From positions 3,216,001 through 3,280,000 of the forward strand of contig JAKJHU010000046.1 of assembly GCA_022316685.1 (NCBI GenBank): 64,000 bases of DNA. The letters run 5' to 3'. Under the pieces are notes generated by a model. The model saw only the letters and a program-made list of their open reading frames with translations, ran no database searches and was not told the origin of the DNA. Source of the stretch: Progne subis subis (Eukaryota; Chordata; Aves; Passeriformes; Hirundinidae). The stretch's first letter is position 1. Every line of letters starts with the position of its first letter. The translations under genes and the position numbers were made by a program. Positions 36,630 through 48,947 of the stretch are shown here, piece after piece.

Positions 36630-36770
36630 ATACTGAGAGAGTATTCAGTGAGGGAAAATCTTCCAGTGTAGTCTCAGAGCCAGCTGGGGCATGTCCTCCC
36701 ACCAGTGGATGCCTTATGGCTGACCAGATGAAGGAGAGCTGCATGGAATTGGAAGGAGGAAGTGAAGCAG
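36630..36770 (+). CDS. GBF1: GBF1 exon, variable linker between HUS and Sec7 (about residues 623-669)
   Basis: Encodes NTERVFSEGKSSSVVSEPAG then ACPPTSGCLMADQMKESCME and LEGGSEA. It is poorly conserved against mammals; I assign it by position, open frame and phases. Acceptor tctacag, donor G|GTAATA. At 141 nt with phase 1 on both sides it can be skipped without breaking the frame. Confidence 0.85.
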
Positions 36771-37317
36771 GTAATAAATAGCCCTGACACAATACCCTGG
36801 GTGTCTATATCCTGAGAATGGTCCTGACATTTGCTGACAGGCCCTGCTAGAGTGTGGACCATTGCAGCTATTGCATTCAAAATTGCAAGAAGGTATATGG
36901 TGAATGTATGTTTATATTACGTGTACTATTTATGCCTACTGGGTGTTACATTTCTTCTGGGAGGAATTAGATCTAGTGGGTCACTTTGGGTCAGAAGTGT
37001 GTGAATTCATAGCAGTGCTTAGAGTTTTGAAAGAAGTTAGGGACTCTCCAGGGAATCAGTAATGTAGGCAGCCAAAATAGCCAGAAAATTAAATCTTGTG
37101 GTTGCGTGAAATTGTCTGGGACAAGAAGCTACTCTGCAATTATGCTGAAGAAAATGTGGGTGGGAGGAATGTAGTAATTAAACTGAAGTGTGACTGCCAT
37201 TTGCAGGACAGCATATTGCAGCAAAGACTCCATGACTGAAAGTTGTTACGGGACACTCTCATGCCTCAGTGCTACTCTGGGAATAGGTTTGACTGTAACG
37301 ATGCTTTGTCATTCTAG

Positions 37318-37406
37318 CTGAGAAGAGTATCCCCAGGAAACCTACTCGATTTTCTTGTATCCTTCCAAGTCCTCAGGAACTTATGCAGATTAAGAACAAA
37401 AAAAAG
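37318..37406 (+). CDS. GBF1: GBF1 exon just before Sec7 (about residues 670-699)
   Basis: Encodes (A)EKSIPRKPTRFSCILPSPQE then LMQIKNKKK. The PPRFSCLLP..EL..IKNKKK pattern of the family is recognisable. Acceptor attctag, donor AAG|GTATGG, phase 0. An A8 run sits in the last codons. Confidence 0.92.
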
Positions 37407-40404
37407 GTATGGCTTGAAATATACTACAGGTGGATCTTTGAGTGTTTTTCTCATTTCCCACCGCATATAGGCTTTGCACGACTGGTAATATCTCAGAAGT
37501 TTTGAATTCTGGTCTCTGCTGATCAGAATTAAAGTGTCAGCCACTAAAAATCCTGCTATGCTGCAGAGACAGCAGTGATTATTACCTGTTCTGGTTTAGT
37601 TGTGCTGAAGGTTGCAAGAGGTCTTGGGGAGATTTTGTAGCACAGTTTGTAAGCTAGGTCCATCTGATTTCTGGGTGGGAAAATCTCTGGATTTAGTTTT
37701 AGTTTATAGATACCTGAGATAATCAAGTACTTTAACCAAAAAGGCAGCTTCACTACTCTTACCAAACATGTAAATGGGGAGCATACCAAGAAGCCTGTAG
37801 TAGAAATTAACTGGTCTGTTATTCTGATTTGGTCATTCATATGTTTGCTTTGTCATAAGGATAACCAAAAAGATTATCTTGATTGTGGTAAAGCCATTCT
37901 TTGTTTTCAGAGTCTGTTTCCTTAAACTTCATTAATCCAAGTTTTAGTCTGAACTTTATACAACTTTTCCATTCCGTGAGTGAGTCCGGTCTAGACCTAG
38001 TGTTGATAAAGGTAGTCCATGTGAATGGCTTTGTATTTATCTGCTGTCCTGTGCAGATATCTGGTACTGGCCTGCTCTTTCACCTCCAGAGACAGTGGAT
38101 GAATGCATCTTAAATCCCCAGGGGTTACACAGGGTTTTTTTGTTGTGCATTTCTTGAGAATTTTTCCCTTCACATGTGTTCTTTTTGTTCTTTTACATGT
38201 GTATTTTGTTCTCTTTGCTCAACATATGCATGAAGTAGGCTCATTTCAGATGTGAGAGATTACTAAATTTCAATATGAAAATAATGCATGTTCTGAATGA
38301 AACATAAGTGGGCATAGTAGTTGTGGGTAAGGAGGTGGTATAATGGAAAATAAATCAATATCTTTGAAGGATTCACTAGTGGTAAAAGAAAGGGTTTTCT
38401 ATTTGTATCTGAGTAAAAAGGCTTCTGGCTTCTCTCTCCAGCTTAGGTGGTCTTATTTTATATTTTTATGAGAGATTGATGGTCATATTTGTTTAAACTT
38501 ACTTAATCAAAAATAGAAGAAAATACAGTACATCTCTTTCTGCTGCCATACTAATCTGTGCCTTGTGATCCACTCTGGCAGTTTCTGGATCTGAGTGTAG
38601 TTCAAAGCATTGGTTTATCTCCAGGACATTTACTGCAGTACTTGGAAACGTTTTTCTTTACCTGCAACACAGTGCAGTGGGGTAATGGTAACTGACCTCC
38701 CCAGCCACAAGGACAAGTGGGGAGAAGTGATCATCAGCAGAGTCTTCAAAGGAACCACCAAGCTATGGCCTTAAATCTTGCTTTCATAGCAACTTTGCTT
38801 GATGGAGTCTGTGCAAGTCCATTGTCCAAGGGAGCTTGCATAGTGCTTCCTCTGTTCTAACTGAAAACGTTTGGTAATACTCTGGATTTGCTCTGCTGGA
38901 AAGCAAAGTTAGAAGAAATTAAGAGTAGAGGGCAGGAAGATGTTCTTAAATCTCTGAGTTTGCTCAGGGAAAATTGTTTTCTGACTCTAAATCTCCTAGT
39001 GGTTTCATCCTAACCATATAAACAGGGCACACCAAACACTCGGCTTTAGTTATGTTAATGCTGACCTGGCACCAGCATGTTCTACTTCCTTTAACCTCTG
39101 AAGTACTAAATATTACCACAGTTGAAAGGAAGAAAAAAGCTAAATAAAAACAGAAAACAAATTGTGCATGAAAAAGAAAGTTTTCTTTGATGTTTCCAAA
39201 GGCGGTGACCAGAAGCACAAGACTGACATGATTGTAAATGCAGTGCAAACTTCCAGCAATCTTGTCTCTTTTCAAGTGGTGTTAAAAGGTCTGTGGACTC
39301 AGCCGGTCCACAGAATATCCTTGGTCTTGGATTTCAGGATTTACAGCTAAACAGAAATGCTGCTAGTGTTATACAGGCCCTTCAGGCCTGTTTCACCAGA
39401 GCAGTGCATGGTTATTCTTTTGTTATGGCCTCACTGGGTCTTTGTGCACTCCATGCTTTTTGAGGGTCTGTGTTTCATTGCAATTTTGAGGATGCGCACA
39501 CAGGCAGGGGAAGCAGAGACCAGAGGGCTGGTGACTTCTGAGGTACTGAGAAACCCGGGGGAGTTAGTAATCATGATGGTCACGAATTTAGTTCACTAGG
39601 TCATTGCTAGCAGTCTGATCGTGATAGGAGCTAACAGGGAACTGACATTTATTCTGGTTCCTTAGTAAAGTTCATACCATTGTTTGTGCTTTTGGTTTTT
39701 CTGCACACCACCAAGAACATTCACTTAACCCTTTCGTAGCTGTTCTATTACGCTGTGACTGTGGTACAGTCTAGTTCCCTAGGAGGGCAGATTAGGTGAC
39801 TTCCTTTCAGAACCAAACATGTAGCTGCTCTTCCCAACCTACAAATAATCTTGCCAGGCTGGAATACCAGATGTCCTGGGACCATCTCTCACTAGGAGAC
39901 TGTTTGCTAGTTCTTAGTTTTAGTTTTTGCAGCATTGCTTCCTTACACCTGCTGAGTAAGTGCTGAGGATTCCTGCTGCCTGTCTCCTGATGGTGAGGTA
40001 GTTCTGAGAACCTGGAGCCAAAGGGACAGAAGAGGACCATAGAGCAATGCTGCTGTTGTAACTGGATAGGGCTGATCTTGCCACATGCCTGAGGTTTATC
40101 TCTGTTTACAAATGAGAGCAGGTGAGGCATTTGAAGTAGCAGAGCTTATTGCTTGATTAGACATTAAAATTTTTCAGAGATGGCAGCTCATGCTTACTCG
40201 GTCCAGTACTATTTGCTGGTGAAACCTCGTGATGAATGCAGGGTTTCTGTCCTTCATTAGCTTTTTTTCTTGGATTACACAGTATAGTAAACTTGATCAT
40301 GCTGAGGTTGATCTTTCTTCTGTTTGTTTTTGGTTCAAACTGCTAAGAACAATCTAAAGTAAGAAATACTCTTCTAGCTGTAATTATCAGAATGTCTCCT
40401 GCAG
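37407..40404 (+). other. GBF1: GBF1 intron, 3.0 kb
   Basis: No exon seen. It contains a small perfect hairpin at 39290-39314. Open frames of up to about 107 codons look like chance and lack family resemblance. Confidence 0.8.
39290..39314. repeat. Perfect hairpin, 9-bp arms and 7-nt loop
   Basis: tctgtggac and gtccacaga flank a 7-base loop. It lies deep inside an intron with no T-run or element boundary next to it. Function unknown. Confidence 0.8.
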
Positions 40405-40607
40405 CTCCTGATAACTGGCACAGAGCAGTTCAACCAAAAGCCAAAGAAAGGGATACAGTTTCTGCAGGAGAAAAACCTTCTTGCCACTCCCATTGACAAC
40501 AATGAAGTGGCCAGGTGGTTACGGGAAAATCCTCGCCTGGACAAAAAGATGATTGGGGAATTTGTGAGTGACCGTAAGAACATAGACCTGCTGGAAAGCT
40601 TTGTTGG
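40405..40607 (+). CDS. GBF1: GBF1 exon, start of Sec7 domain (about residues 700-766)
   Basis: Encodes LLITGTEQFNQKPKKGIQFL then QEKNLLATPIDNNEVARWLR and ENPRLDKKMIGEFVSDRKNI. The N.KPKKGI..L motif opens the Sec7 fold, the Arf exchange domain. Acceptor ctcctgcag, donor GG|GTGAGT, leaving in phase 2. Confidence 0.98.
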
Positions 40608-41026
40608 GTGAGTATGTTTCTGTATCTCTTTAGTCAGAAACAGTGAAAGTTAAGAGTTTAGTAATAAAAAATGCAGTAGAATGGTAGTTCCTGGAGGCCT
40701 TGGATTTGTACCGCTTGGTTTTCTCTGTATTGCCGTGCCTTAATTCTGTAGATCTCTTGCATATGGTAACACGTTAGATATATAAAAGTATGATGTTCAG
40801 TGCCTTTCAGCAGGGCCCATCTCCCTGAAGACTGGAGAGATAATTACATACATAATCACTTCTAAGATGATTGAATCCCTTTTATTGTTTCTTGGCTGTT
40901 CATCGTATTTTTCTTTTCTTTCCACCTTCCACTCTACTGTCTAAGCAAACAAGATTGTAGTTATTAAATTTATCCTACTTTTCCCATCCTGTTTCAGCTT
41001 CTCATTGCAATTCATTGTTTTTGCAG

Positions 41027-41150
41027 GACTTTCAGCTTCCAAGGTCTAAGGCTGGATGAAGCTTTACGACTTTATCTAGAGGCCTTCAGATTACCAGGAG
41101 AGGCACCTGTAATTCAGAGATTGTTAGAAGCCTTCACAGAACATTGGAGG
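41027..41150 (+). CDS. GBF1: GBF1 exon with the Sec7 glutamic finger (about residues 767-808)
   Basis: Encodes GTFSFQGLRLDEALRLYLEA then FRLPGEAPVIQRLLEAFTEH and WR. The catalytic glutamate of the LPGEAP motif is GAG at 41100-41102 and corresponds to human E794. It is intact, so the exchange domain should be active. The next residue is Ala, as in the human enzyme; human A795E is reported to give brefeldin A resistance. Acceptor tttgcag, donor AGG|GTATGT, phase 0. Confidence 0.98.
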
Positions 41151-41448
41151 GTATGTACTTGGTGGCAGAAAGCTCCAAACTGCATTCTTTCTCATCCATC
41201 TGCTTGCCATGATGGACACGTCAGATCAAATGGTCTATGTAACTGTGCTCTGCAAGCAGCAGCTGTTGTTTTGTAGGAGCTGGCAGTGGTAGATAGATTC
41301 CTGGGCTGCTTTTTAGAAGCTGGAGCCAGAACCTGGGATTTTTCTTTGTCCCAGAGATGATTCAGTACTGTGGTTAGGATAATAGCTGTTTTGGTCACTG
41401 ATAACACTGTTCCTGTAGGATTAATTTGTGCATGTATTTGCCTTTCAG

Positions 41449-41574
41449 AAATCAAATGGGTCTCCGTTCGCTAATAGTGATGCCTGCTTTGCCCTGGCCT
41501 ATGCAGTTATTATGCTGAACACCGACCAGCACAACCACAATGTCCGCAAGCAGAATGTCCCAATGACTCTGGAG
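41449..41574 (+). CDS. GBF1: GBF1 exon, Sec7 motif 2 (about residues 809-850)
   Basis: Encodes [20 protein letters not shown] then [20 protein letters not shown]. This is the Arf-binding second conserved motif of Sec7. The Met at 41512-41514 matches human M832, where M832L is reported to confer brefeldin A resistance, so this protein is predicted to be drug-sensitive. Acceptor tttcag, donor GAG|GTGGGT; 126 nt, phase 0 at both ends. Confidence 0.98.
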
Positions 41575-42124
41575 GTGGGTGTTTCCAGTGCAGGCATCCG
41601 TCTTCTCTGCTTTTGAAAGCTGTGTAATACCTCTTTTTATCTCAGTGGCATTGTCTCTTTTCTTTAGCCTTCTTCACTCCAGTAATCTGGAGTACAATTT
41701 GAGAGTAGCTGTAGGCAAGAGACAGCCTGAAGAAATAGGAGCTTACCAGAAAACTTAGCAAATTCTTCAAGAGGCTTGTGTGTGTGTGAGCATTCTGTAT
41801 CCTCAGACTTAGTAACATGGAGAAGACTGTTGTACTGCTGTGGGCTTCTAGAGAGTTCAAGTCATGTGAGTGCCAGTGCAGTGGTACAGGCTGCTGTTCT
41901 GATGTCCAGCCTCAGCTAAGCACGTGTTGTATCTCTGCTCTTTCCTTGTGAGTGCCCACTACTCCCACTAAGAATTGCAGTTACCTTCGAATTTTGAGTC
42001 TGCATCTTGAAGAATGCAGGAAAATCTCCTTCTGGCCCCATGAAAAACAAGTGGAGTACTGATCCTAGCCAAACAGTTGAAGTGTGAGATAACTAGCAGT
42101 TCATGTTGGTGTAACTTTTTTCAG

Positions 42125-42207
42125 GAGTTTCGGAAGAACCTGAAAGGTGTGAATGGAGGCAAAGACTTTGAACAGGACATCCTGGAAGACATGTATCATG
42201 CCATCAA
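42125..42207 (+). CDS. GBF1: GBF1 exon, end of Sec7 (about residues 851-877)
   Basis: Encodes EFRKNLKGVNGGKDFEQDIL then EDMYHAI. The Tyr of DMYHAI corresponds to human Y876, a reported Src site. Acceptor tttttcag, donor AA|GTAAGA, phase 2. Confidence 0.97.
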
Positions 42208-44439
42208 GTAAGACTCAACCTGCCATCTCCATGTATTCAGAGAGCAAAGTAGAGTTGTTGGGTCAGTGAGATATCTGGAGAGTATGGAGGAGACTCACCA
42301 GTCATATGCCTGTTTGCCTCAGATCAAATTCCAGCTCTGTGTGGGGCTGTAGTAAACAAGCCTATCACAGCAATTACATTTGGAATTGTATCTTGGATTT
42401 TTGCCATGGTAGTTTAATTCAGATCTTAAAATAAATTTTAAAAAATATGTTACTTCTGTGAATATGGAAAATAATAGCTGAGCAAGACCAGCACATTTGA
42501 AATGCTGTATCTAAGAAGGCCAGACCAGGCCTTTAGACTTTTTTGGAACTTTTTCTGTGGCTCAAGAGATAATCTCATCCCCACAGCAGCACTTGTGCCC
42601 TGACACAATGCGTCAGATCTCTGTTTAATATATTTTGCTTCTGAGCTCTTCGGATGAGGCTGCTGTCTGCACCAGCCTCTTCTGCTACCCCTGAAGCTCT
42701 TGGCACCCAGAGCAGTATTTGAGGAGAGTTCCTGGAGGCTGAGGCCCTTTAGTGTACAAGCTAGCTTTGGCTGGGAAGCTTTAATAGTTCAAAAATCAGT
42801 AAATCTGTAAATCCAGGCCTAGCCAACTTGAAGCTGAGAGGATTACATCTCTGAGGAGACAGGATGAGACTGAGTTTCAGCTGATTTCCATCTGCAGTGG
42901 CAGGCAGTAGCTGGTGCTGGAAGCAGGGCAGTGTGATTAGGCTGACCCTCCCTTTTGAGCCTTCTCCAGGAAGGTGTGGTGGTGCCTGTACTGAATGTCT
43001 GGAAGTTCAAGATGTAGCTCTGCCTTTCAAACAGAGCTCTAGTTTTGATTGGCCCCTCTCCCCTGAGGATGTTCCTTATGTTTTGAATAGTACACTGGGC
43101 ATATACACATATCTTTGTTACCCAGTGACTCTATCCCAGTCTATTTCCCTTTATCCCCCCTTCACCGTATATTTCAGCTTTTCCAGTATGTTCTATGATT
43201 AGAATAATTGATGTGTCATTTCAGTATTGCTCCATCTCAGATAGATTGCCTCAGTGTCATAGTTGAGATTGAGGAACTACTTGTTTATTTGTATTATTAA
43301 GGGAAAAAAAGAGGACTGCAGTCTCTATGAAGTAGTGTGTGATCTCTTGAGGGTCTTAGCATTTTACTTTTGACCACATTTTCATTTCCTGAAACCTTCC
43401 AAGTAAACCCATTCACTTGCTTCTGTTAATTTCAATCATATATGAAATTTTAGAAATAATGCACCATTTACTGTAAACTTACTTTCCTATATTATCCCAG
43501 TAATAACAGCTCTTGTCAAAATATGCCAGCACCAGAAACTGAGAAGAGCTTATTTCTTATGCATAAATCAGGAGCAGTTTTTACAGTTGTTGTTAGTGCA
43601 TTAAAATTGCCTCTTTGGCAATTGGAATATGTTATTTTTTGATTGTTGCAGAAAGAACTCTTCAGATTGGCTGTAATTTGCTAGTTTTAGTGGCTTTGAG
43701 GCTCTTGTTCACTTAGTTGGTCATTTGCAGAAGATTTTCTCTTGTGCATTGATACGCAAGTCTAGAGAGTGTGTATTTAGGCTTTTTATGTTTTAGTCTA
43801 GGCTTGCAAGCAGTACTTGGCATTAATCATAATTGTTTTATTACTGTATAGCTTCATCCAAGTTAGAGTAAGGAGCTGTGGTATCCTAGTTATAAATCAC
43901 CCATCATCATTTTGGTCTCTTGTTTCAATTTTATACTACTTTCCTTTCTAATATTTGATTTTGGCATAATATGAATATTTCCATTATTCTTATGCAAAGA
44001 TACTCTTGCCTACTGGTGAGTGCAGCAATGTAACTATTGAATTTTAACTGGGAATAATGATACAGAGAGAGCACTCTTAACAGGGTGAAAGTTGAATGGA
44101 GGGTGACGCTTCGTCAGTGTGCTGTCCAGAATTTCCCATCATTTAATGGCAGTATGTGTTGTGTTTTGCACTTGTAGCAGTGGGTACCTGCTTCTGCATT
44201 ACTGACCTTACACAGCTGCTGCTGTGTGATTCTGAGAACCACCAGACTTTATATGCAGGATATCTAAGAAGGGCAAGCGAAGCAGGGAGGCCTAGGAAAA
44301 CAGAATGTTTCAGGAGCTGGCAAAATCATTCCAGAACAGGTATTGCTTAGCTCTGGGACTGCGTAATGAAAGGCACTGTGTAAATGTTAGGTTTGGCTCA
44401 GAATGAAAAATTCAATCTTTCTGCTTTCCTACCTTGTAG
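42208..44439 (+). other. GBF1: GBF1 intron, 2.2 kb
   Basis: No exon, RNA gene or recognisable mobile element seen. AT-rich in its second half. Confidence 0.8.
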
Positions 44440-44676
44440 AAATGATGAGATAGTGATGCCAGAAGAACAGACGGGTCTGGTGAAGGAAAACTATATCTGG
44501 AATGTCCTGCTGCATCGTGGTGCCACTGACGAGGGAATATTTCTCCATGTGCCTCCTGGAAGCTATGACCATGATCTCTTCACCATGACATGGGGGCCCA
44601 CCATTGCAGCACTTTCTTATGTTTTTGACAAGAGCTTAGAGGAAACAATAATCCAGAAGGCTATCTCTGGTTTCAG
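44440..44676 (+). CDS. GBF1: GBF1 exon, HDS1 start (about residues 878-956)
   Basis: Encodes [20 protein letters not shown] then [20 protein letters not shown] and on to [20 protein letters not shown]. The KENYIW Tyr matches human Y898. HDS1 follows Sec7 and helps membrane and lipid-droplet targeting. Acceptor ccttgtag, donor AG|GTAACT, phase 2. Confidence 0.97.
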
Positions 44677-45587
44677 GTAACTCTTACCTTCATAAAGACC
44701 CAGAAGAGTAAAAGTGGGACCATTGGCTCCTGTTTATCTGCTAGAGAGACATCATAGTGACTGTCAAATTGCTTTTCCTAGCAATTGAAAAGCACTTTTA
44801 TATGACCTATGCTCCTCTAGTGTTCTGTCATTTGTATCAATTCATCCTATCCTGACCTCTCTGGCTTGTCAGTCACTGTTTAGCTTGACTGCTGTAATAA
44901 ATCCAAGTGCCTAGGTACATATTTTTAAACTCCAGCTTGGTTACATTTAAAGGACCTACTGGCACAGCTAGGTTCTTCAGAAGTGAGGGGGAAAAGCCAC
45001 TCAGCTTGTACAGTGATGCTGACAAAATCTCCATGTAGGAACAAAACCTTTCACGTGTATGAGTCCATAGCTGTGACTGAATGGGATGGGGGATTATTTT
45101 TTTTTTCCTTCCCAGATGACCAGTAGTTAAAAAAACTTGCCATCTGTGAGCAGCACTATTGGAATGATTTTTGGCCATGCTTAGATGAGACCAAATGATG
45201 CTTTAAGCATAGTTTTAAAGTTTTGTCAATACACTGCCTTAGCCACGAGATCTCGGAAACTCAACTTCAACACTACCACCAATCTCAGCAGCTCTCTTAT
45301 GTCAGGACAGGAGGTTGGATATAACACTCAGGTGCAAGTGGTGTGTCTGTTTAGACTCACTCCTTTAAATTGATCCTTGCATTTGCTTAGAAAAAGATCA
45401 GTATCTGTGGGTAAGGATTGAGCTTATTTAAGCAATAATAGTAAACTTCTATACATAAGCATTCATTATGAACGAGTGGAGAGGAAGGTCTAAAATGTCA
45501 ACAGTGAGGGTCTCAGATTTGCTGTCCTGTAGACAGACTTGTCTGTGCTGACTTAGTACATTATTTTCTGTTTTCTTCTTTTCCCAG

Positions 45588-45681
45588 GAAATGTGCAATG
45601 ATTTCTGCTCACTATGGCCTTAGTGATGTGTTTGACAATCTCATCATTTCTCTCTGCAAGTTTACAGCTCTCAGCAGTGAG
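45588..45681 (+). CDS. GBF1: GBF1 exon, HDS1 (about residues 957-988)
   Basis: Encodes [20 protein letters not shown] then [12 protein letters not shown], nearly invariant among vertebrates. Acceptor ttcccag, donor GAG|GTAAGT, phase 0. Confidence 0.97.
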
Positions 45682-48251
45682 GTAAGTTTGCAAAGAGGGG
45701 AAAGAAGCATTACTTCTATTACACTGGAGCTCTCTTCCTCTGTTAAGCAGCAATATTTACTTATTGTAATTATCATTGTATCTGTAGGTATCTATCAGCC
45801 CCTGCCCAGAGTTTTCTGGAGGAAGTAATGGGAAATGTGTGGTGAAGTGGGACTTCCATAGGACAGAAATATGCAAATTTTTTTTACTCACAAGTTTCAG
45901 TTTGTGCAGAGCAGAATGCCTTGATGTAGAATTGTTTATTCGCCTATCTGATCTGAAGAGACTTAGATCTCTGTGATTCCTAGCAAGTTCATACATTTCA
46001 GATATTGACTGTGCTATTACAGGGTTTATGCAGTGCCAAGGGGGACTGTTTTGTGAGATGTACTTCCAAAGTGTAGGAGCTATGTAGATGCACAGTATAA
46101 GCATAAAGGGGTTAGAAAAACAAATGCTTTGAATTGTCACTTGGGGTGTGGAGTCTGGGAATAAGATCAGCTCTTAGCCCTGCATTTGGCAAGCCCTGAA
46201 GACTCTTTCTTTGGGGTGTACCATGAGAATAAATTCAAGGTGCTGTGGTTAGTGTAAGCTTTCTTGCCCAAATCTATTTGTGTGTTACAGCATCTGCCTG
46301 TTTTTCTCCAGAGTGTTTGATAAACACAGTGCGTGGCAGACTGTGCTGTGTACTAAGGAGTAGTTGACAGCAATTTCTGTGAAGGGTCAGAATTCCCAAA
46401 GGATCTCACAGTATTGCTCTCAGAACCAGTGCAACACTCACAGTGGGGAGAACAAAATTGCCACGTGTGCAGGAAAGGGAAACAAGATGATTCAAGACTG
46501 AAAGCAAGGGAGTAAAAAGGCCAAGACCGGTGAATTTTTTAAAAGACAAAGAAATCCCAAGCAGAGGGTTTGCTTTAGATTCTCTTCCTCCACAGCTCAT
46601 AACAGTAAAGATGCAGTATTTGATCATCCTCAGGCACACCAGACCTCGAGACTGCCAACAGGTAACACAAGCAGAGGAATGTCTGCCATGAAACAGATGG
46701 ACACAGATTTACACAGCAGAAGCAACAGACTAAGCCCTCAGATGCACCAGCTATTGTCAGCTGCATCCCATCTAGTTGTGAGACTGGAATCTGGAGCGGT
46801 CTGAGTTAAGCAAGCATGTCTTTTGATGATGACATAGAATCAGGGACTTATGGATTTGAAGAAGGCTGAGTCGTTATCTGTGGCCAGATTCCAAGTACAT
46901 TGGTTACTTTCTGCTGTCCTAAATTCCTGTAAGGCTTGGAGACAGTCGTGGAATAGGACAACTGAACAAATATTTAAGTGCCTGGAGGAAGGAGAAGAGG
47001 AGGGGCCATCTTCAGAGGACGGAAGAGTCAAAGCAGGCATCCTCTCCATGCACTGCAATTGCTATGCACAGCCACTTTGATTGAAAGAAGGGAAATGGAA
47101 AGGAACATGGAGGGGCTTTAAGAGATTAGGAAGAATGAGTGCCCCACTTTATGACCCATAGTCAAGACTCATACTGACCCAGTATGTAGTAGCAAAACCT
47201 GTGTGTGTGGTTTTCAGTGATGTGGCCTTCTTGCCACAGAGCAAAATCAGGCATATTGCTGTTTGCACCCTGACACTTCAGAGGGGCACGTATTCATGTA
47301 GTTTCCCCATAGCAATAATGGAAAAAACCCAAATTGGTTGTTGCATTTCTGACAGAACTCAGATTGGCGCTTCTAATGGAGTTTGCTTCTAAATCAAAGA
47401 CCCATTTTGATAATGGTTTTGCCATCAGTTTGGCTGAAGCAAGAGAGAATTTTTCTGAACTTCAAATCTGAGATAGGATACATTGACTCCTTCAATCCCT
47501 TGTCTTCTCTTCCCTTCTTGTTGAGGGGGTAAGCGTGGATTTTGTCCACATAAACAAGAGTGGCAAAGCCCATCTCTTCTCAAAAGGAAGATTGCAATGA
47601 CCTTAAGTAACTGCAGAATCGTGGAACATGTTACACTGTTTGATATTATATCACATGGTTGCTGGTTTTTTTCTTATTTTGGCAATGTATGCTTGGTTGG
47701 TTTCAATGACTTAGCACACTTTTTCTATTTTGAAAAGCTGTTAGTGCATTGAACAGATTATGAGGATTTGAGATCCAGCAATCATTGGCAAAGACTTCAT
47801 GTTAGGAATTAATTACTTTGAATCTTGCTGTTAGGTAGTGGTAGGAGTAATTTTCGCAAGTCAGTAGTGGTTTTGGCCATAGTTTCTTTCTCTAACAGCA
47901 CAGTAGAGTAATAGCTGCTTCCAGAGGAGATGTGGTACTTTTTGTAGGCGGTTTTGATCCTGAGCTGAGTTCTGTAGCGGGATAAAGTAGGTTCCCAGCA
48001 TGCACTTTCAAAATGTTCTGAGTTGTCATTCTTGGGGAGTTTATATCTAGGTGGTTCAGCGATTCAGCTTTTATCAGGTAAGCTGCCTTTTCCCTGTTTT
48101 TGTGCAAAGTGAATGTGAGCTCAGGAGTTATCCAAGCATCATACAGAGAATTGTTATCTTTCCTATAACCAGTTCTGAAGCATCTGCCCTAATTTCTGTT
48201 GAAAAGAAAACATCTTTCTGACTGATTGTCACTGCCTCTTCTTTCCTGCAG
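45682..48251 (+). other. GBF1: GBF1 intron, 2.6 kb
   Basis: No exon or RNA gene seen. Contains a purine-rich stretch around 46970-47030. Open frames are short. Confidence 0.8.
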
Positions 48252-48428
48252 TCTATTGAGAACCTGCCCACTGTTTTTGGAAGTAATCCCAAGGCCCATA
48301 TTGCAGCAAAGACAGTGTTTCACTTGGCCCATCGCCATGGTGACATTCTGCGAGAGGGCTGGAAAAACATCATGGAGGCCATGCTGCAGCTTTTCCGAGC
48401 AGAGCTGCTGCCCAAGGCCATGGTGGAG
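48252..48428 (+). CDS. GBF1: GBF1 exon, HDS1 (about residues 989-1047)
   Basis: Encodes SIENLPTVFGSNPKAHIAAK then TVFHLAHRHGDILREGWKNI and MEAMLQLFRAELLPKAMVE. Acceptor tcctgcag, donor GAG|GTAATA; 177 nt, phase 0 at both ends. The HGD.LREGWKN motif is shared by large Arf-GEFs. The long minus-strand frame over it is a shadow. Confidence 0.97.
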
Positions 48429-48657
48429 GTAATAAATAGCTGGCTGGTGGATAACTGATGAGTTAGGGGAGTGGGAAGCTGGCTTTTCATAGGGCACTTT
48501 ACTGACAGGATAGTGGGGTGAAGAGCTGGGCTTGACTGCACACATATGGGCTGTTTGGTGTAGCATTTCATCACTAAGAGAAATATAATGGGGTTGGGGA
48601 GAAAGGCTATGAAGAAGTGGACAATTGGACATATGCATGTACTGATCTGTGCTCCAG

Positions 48658-48722
48658 GTTGAAGATTTTGTGGATCCTAATGGCAAAATCTATCTGCAGC
48701 GTGAGGAGACACCATCTAACCG
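48658..48722 (+). CDS. GBF1: GBF1 exon, HDS1 (about residues 1048-1068)
   Basis: A 65-nt exon encoding VEDFVDPNGKIYLQREETPS then N. Acceptor gctccag, donor CG|GTGAGT, phase 2. The next intron is only 101 bases, the shortest in the gene. Confidence 0.96.
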
Positions 48723-48823
48723 GTGAGTGTCGTAGATGTCCCAGGCAGTCTTTTTTGTACTAAGGTTGGAAAATAACATGATTTCTTGTTTTCTTACTGA
48801 TGCTGGTGTCTTCTGATTTGCAG

Positions 48824-48947
48824 TGGTGAATCAACAGTACTGAGTTTTGTTAGTTGGCTCACCCTCAGTGGGACAGAGCAATCTGGTATGAGAGGACCAT
48901 CTACGGAAACACAGGAGGCAAAGCGAGCAGCTTTGGAATGCATAAAG
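48824..48947 (+). CDS. GBF1: GBF1 exon, HDS1 (about residues 1069-1110)
   Basis: Encodes RGESTVLSFVSWLTLSGTEQ then SGMRGPSTETQEAKRAALEC and IK. Acceptor tttgcag, donor AAG|GTAACC, phase 0. Confidence 0.96.

Noticed and set aside
48189..48686. 165-codon minus-strand open frame
   Set aside because: Antisense shadow of two GBF1 HDS1 exons.
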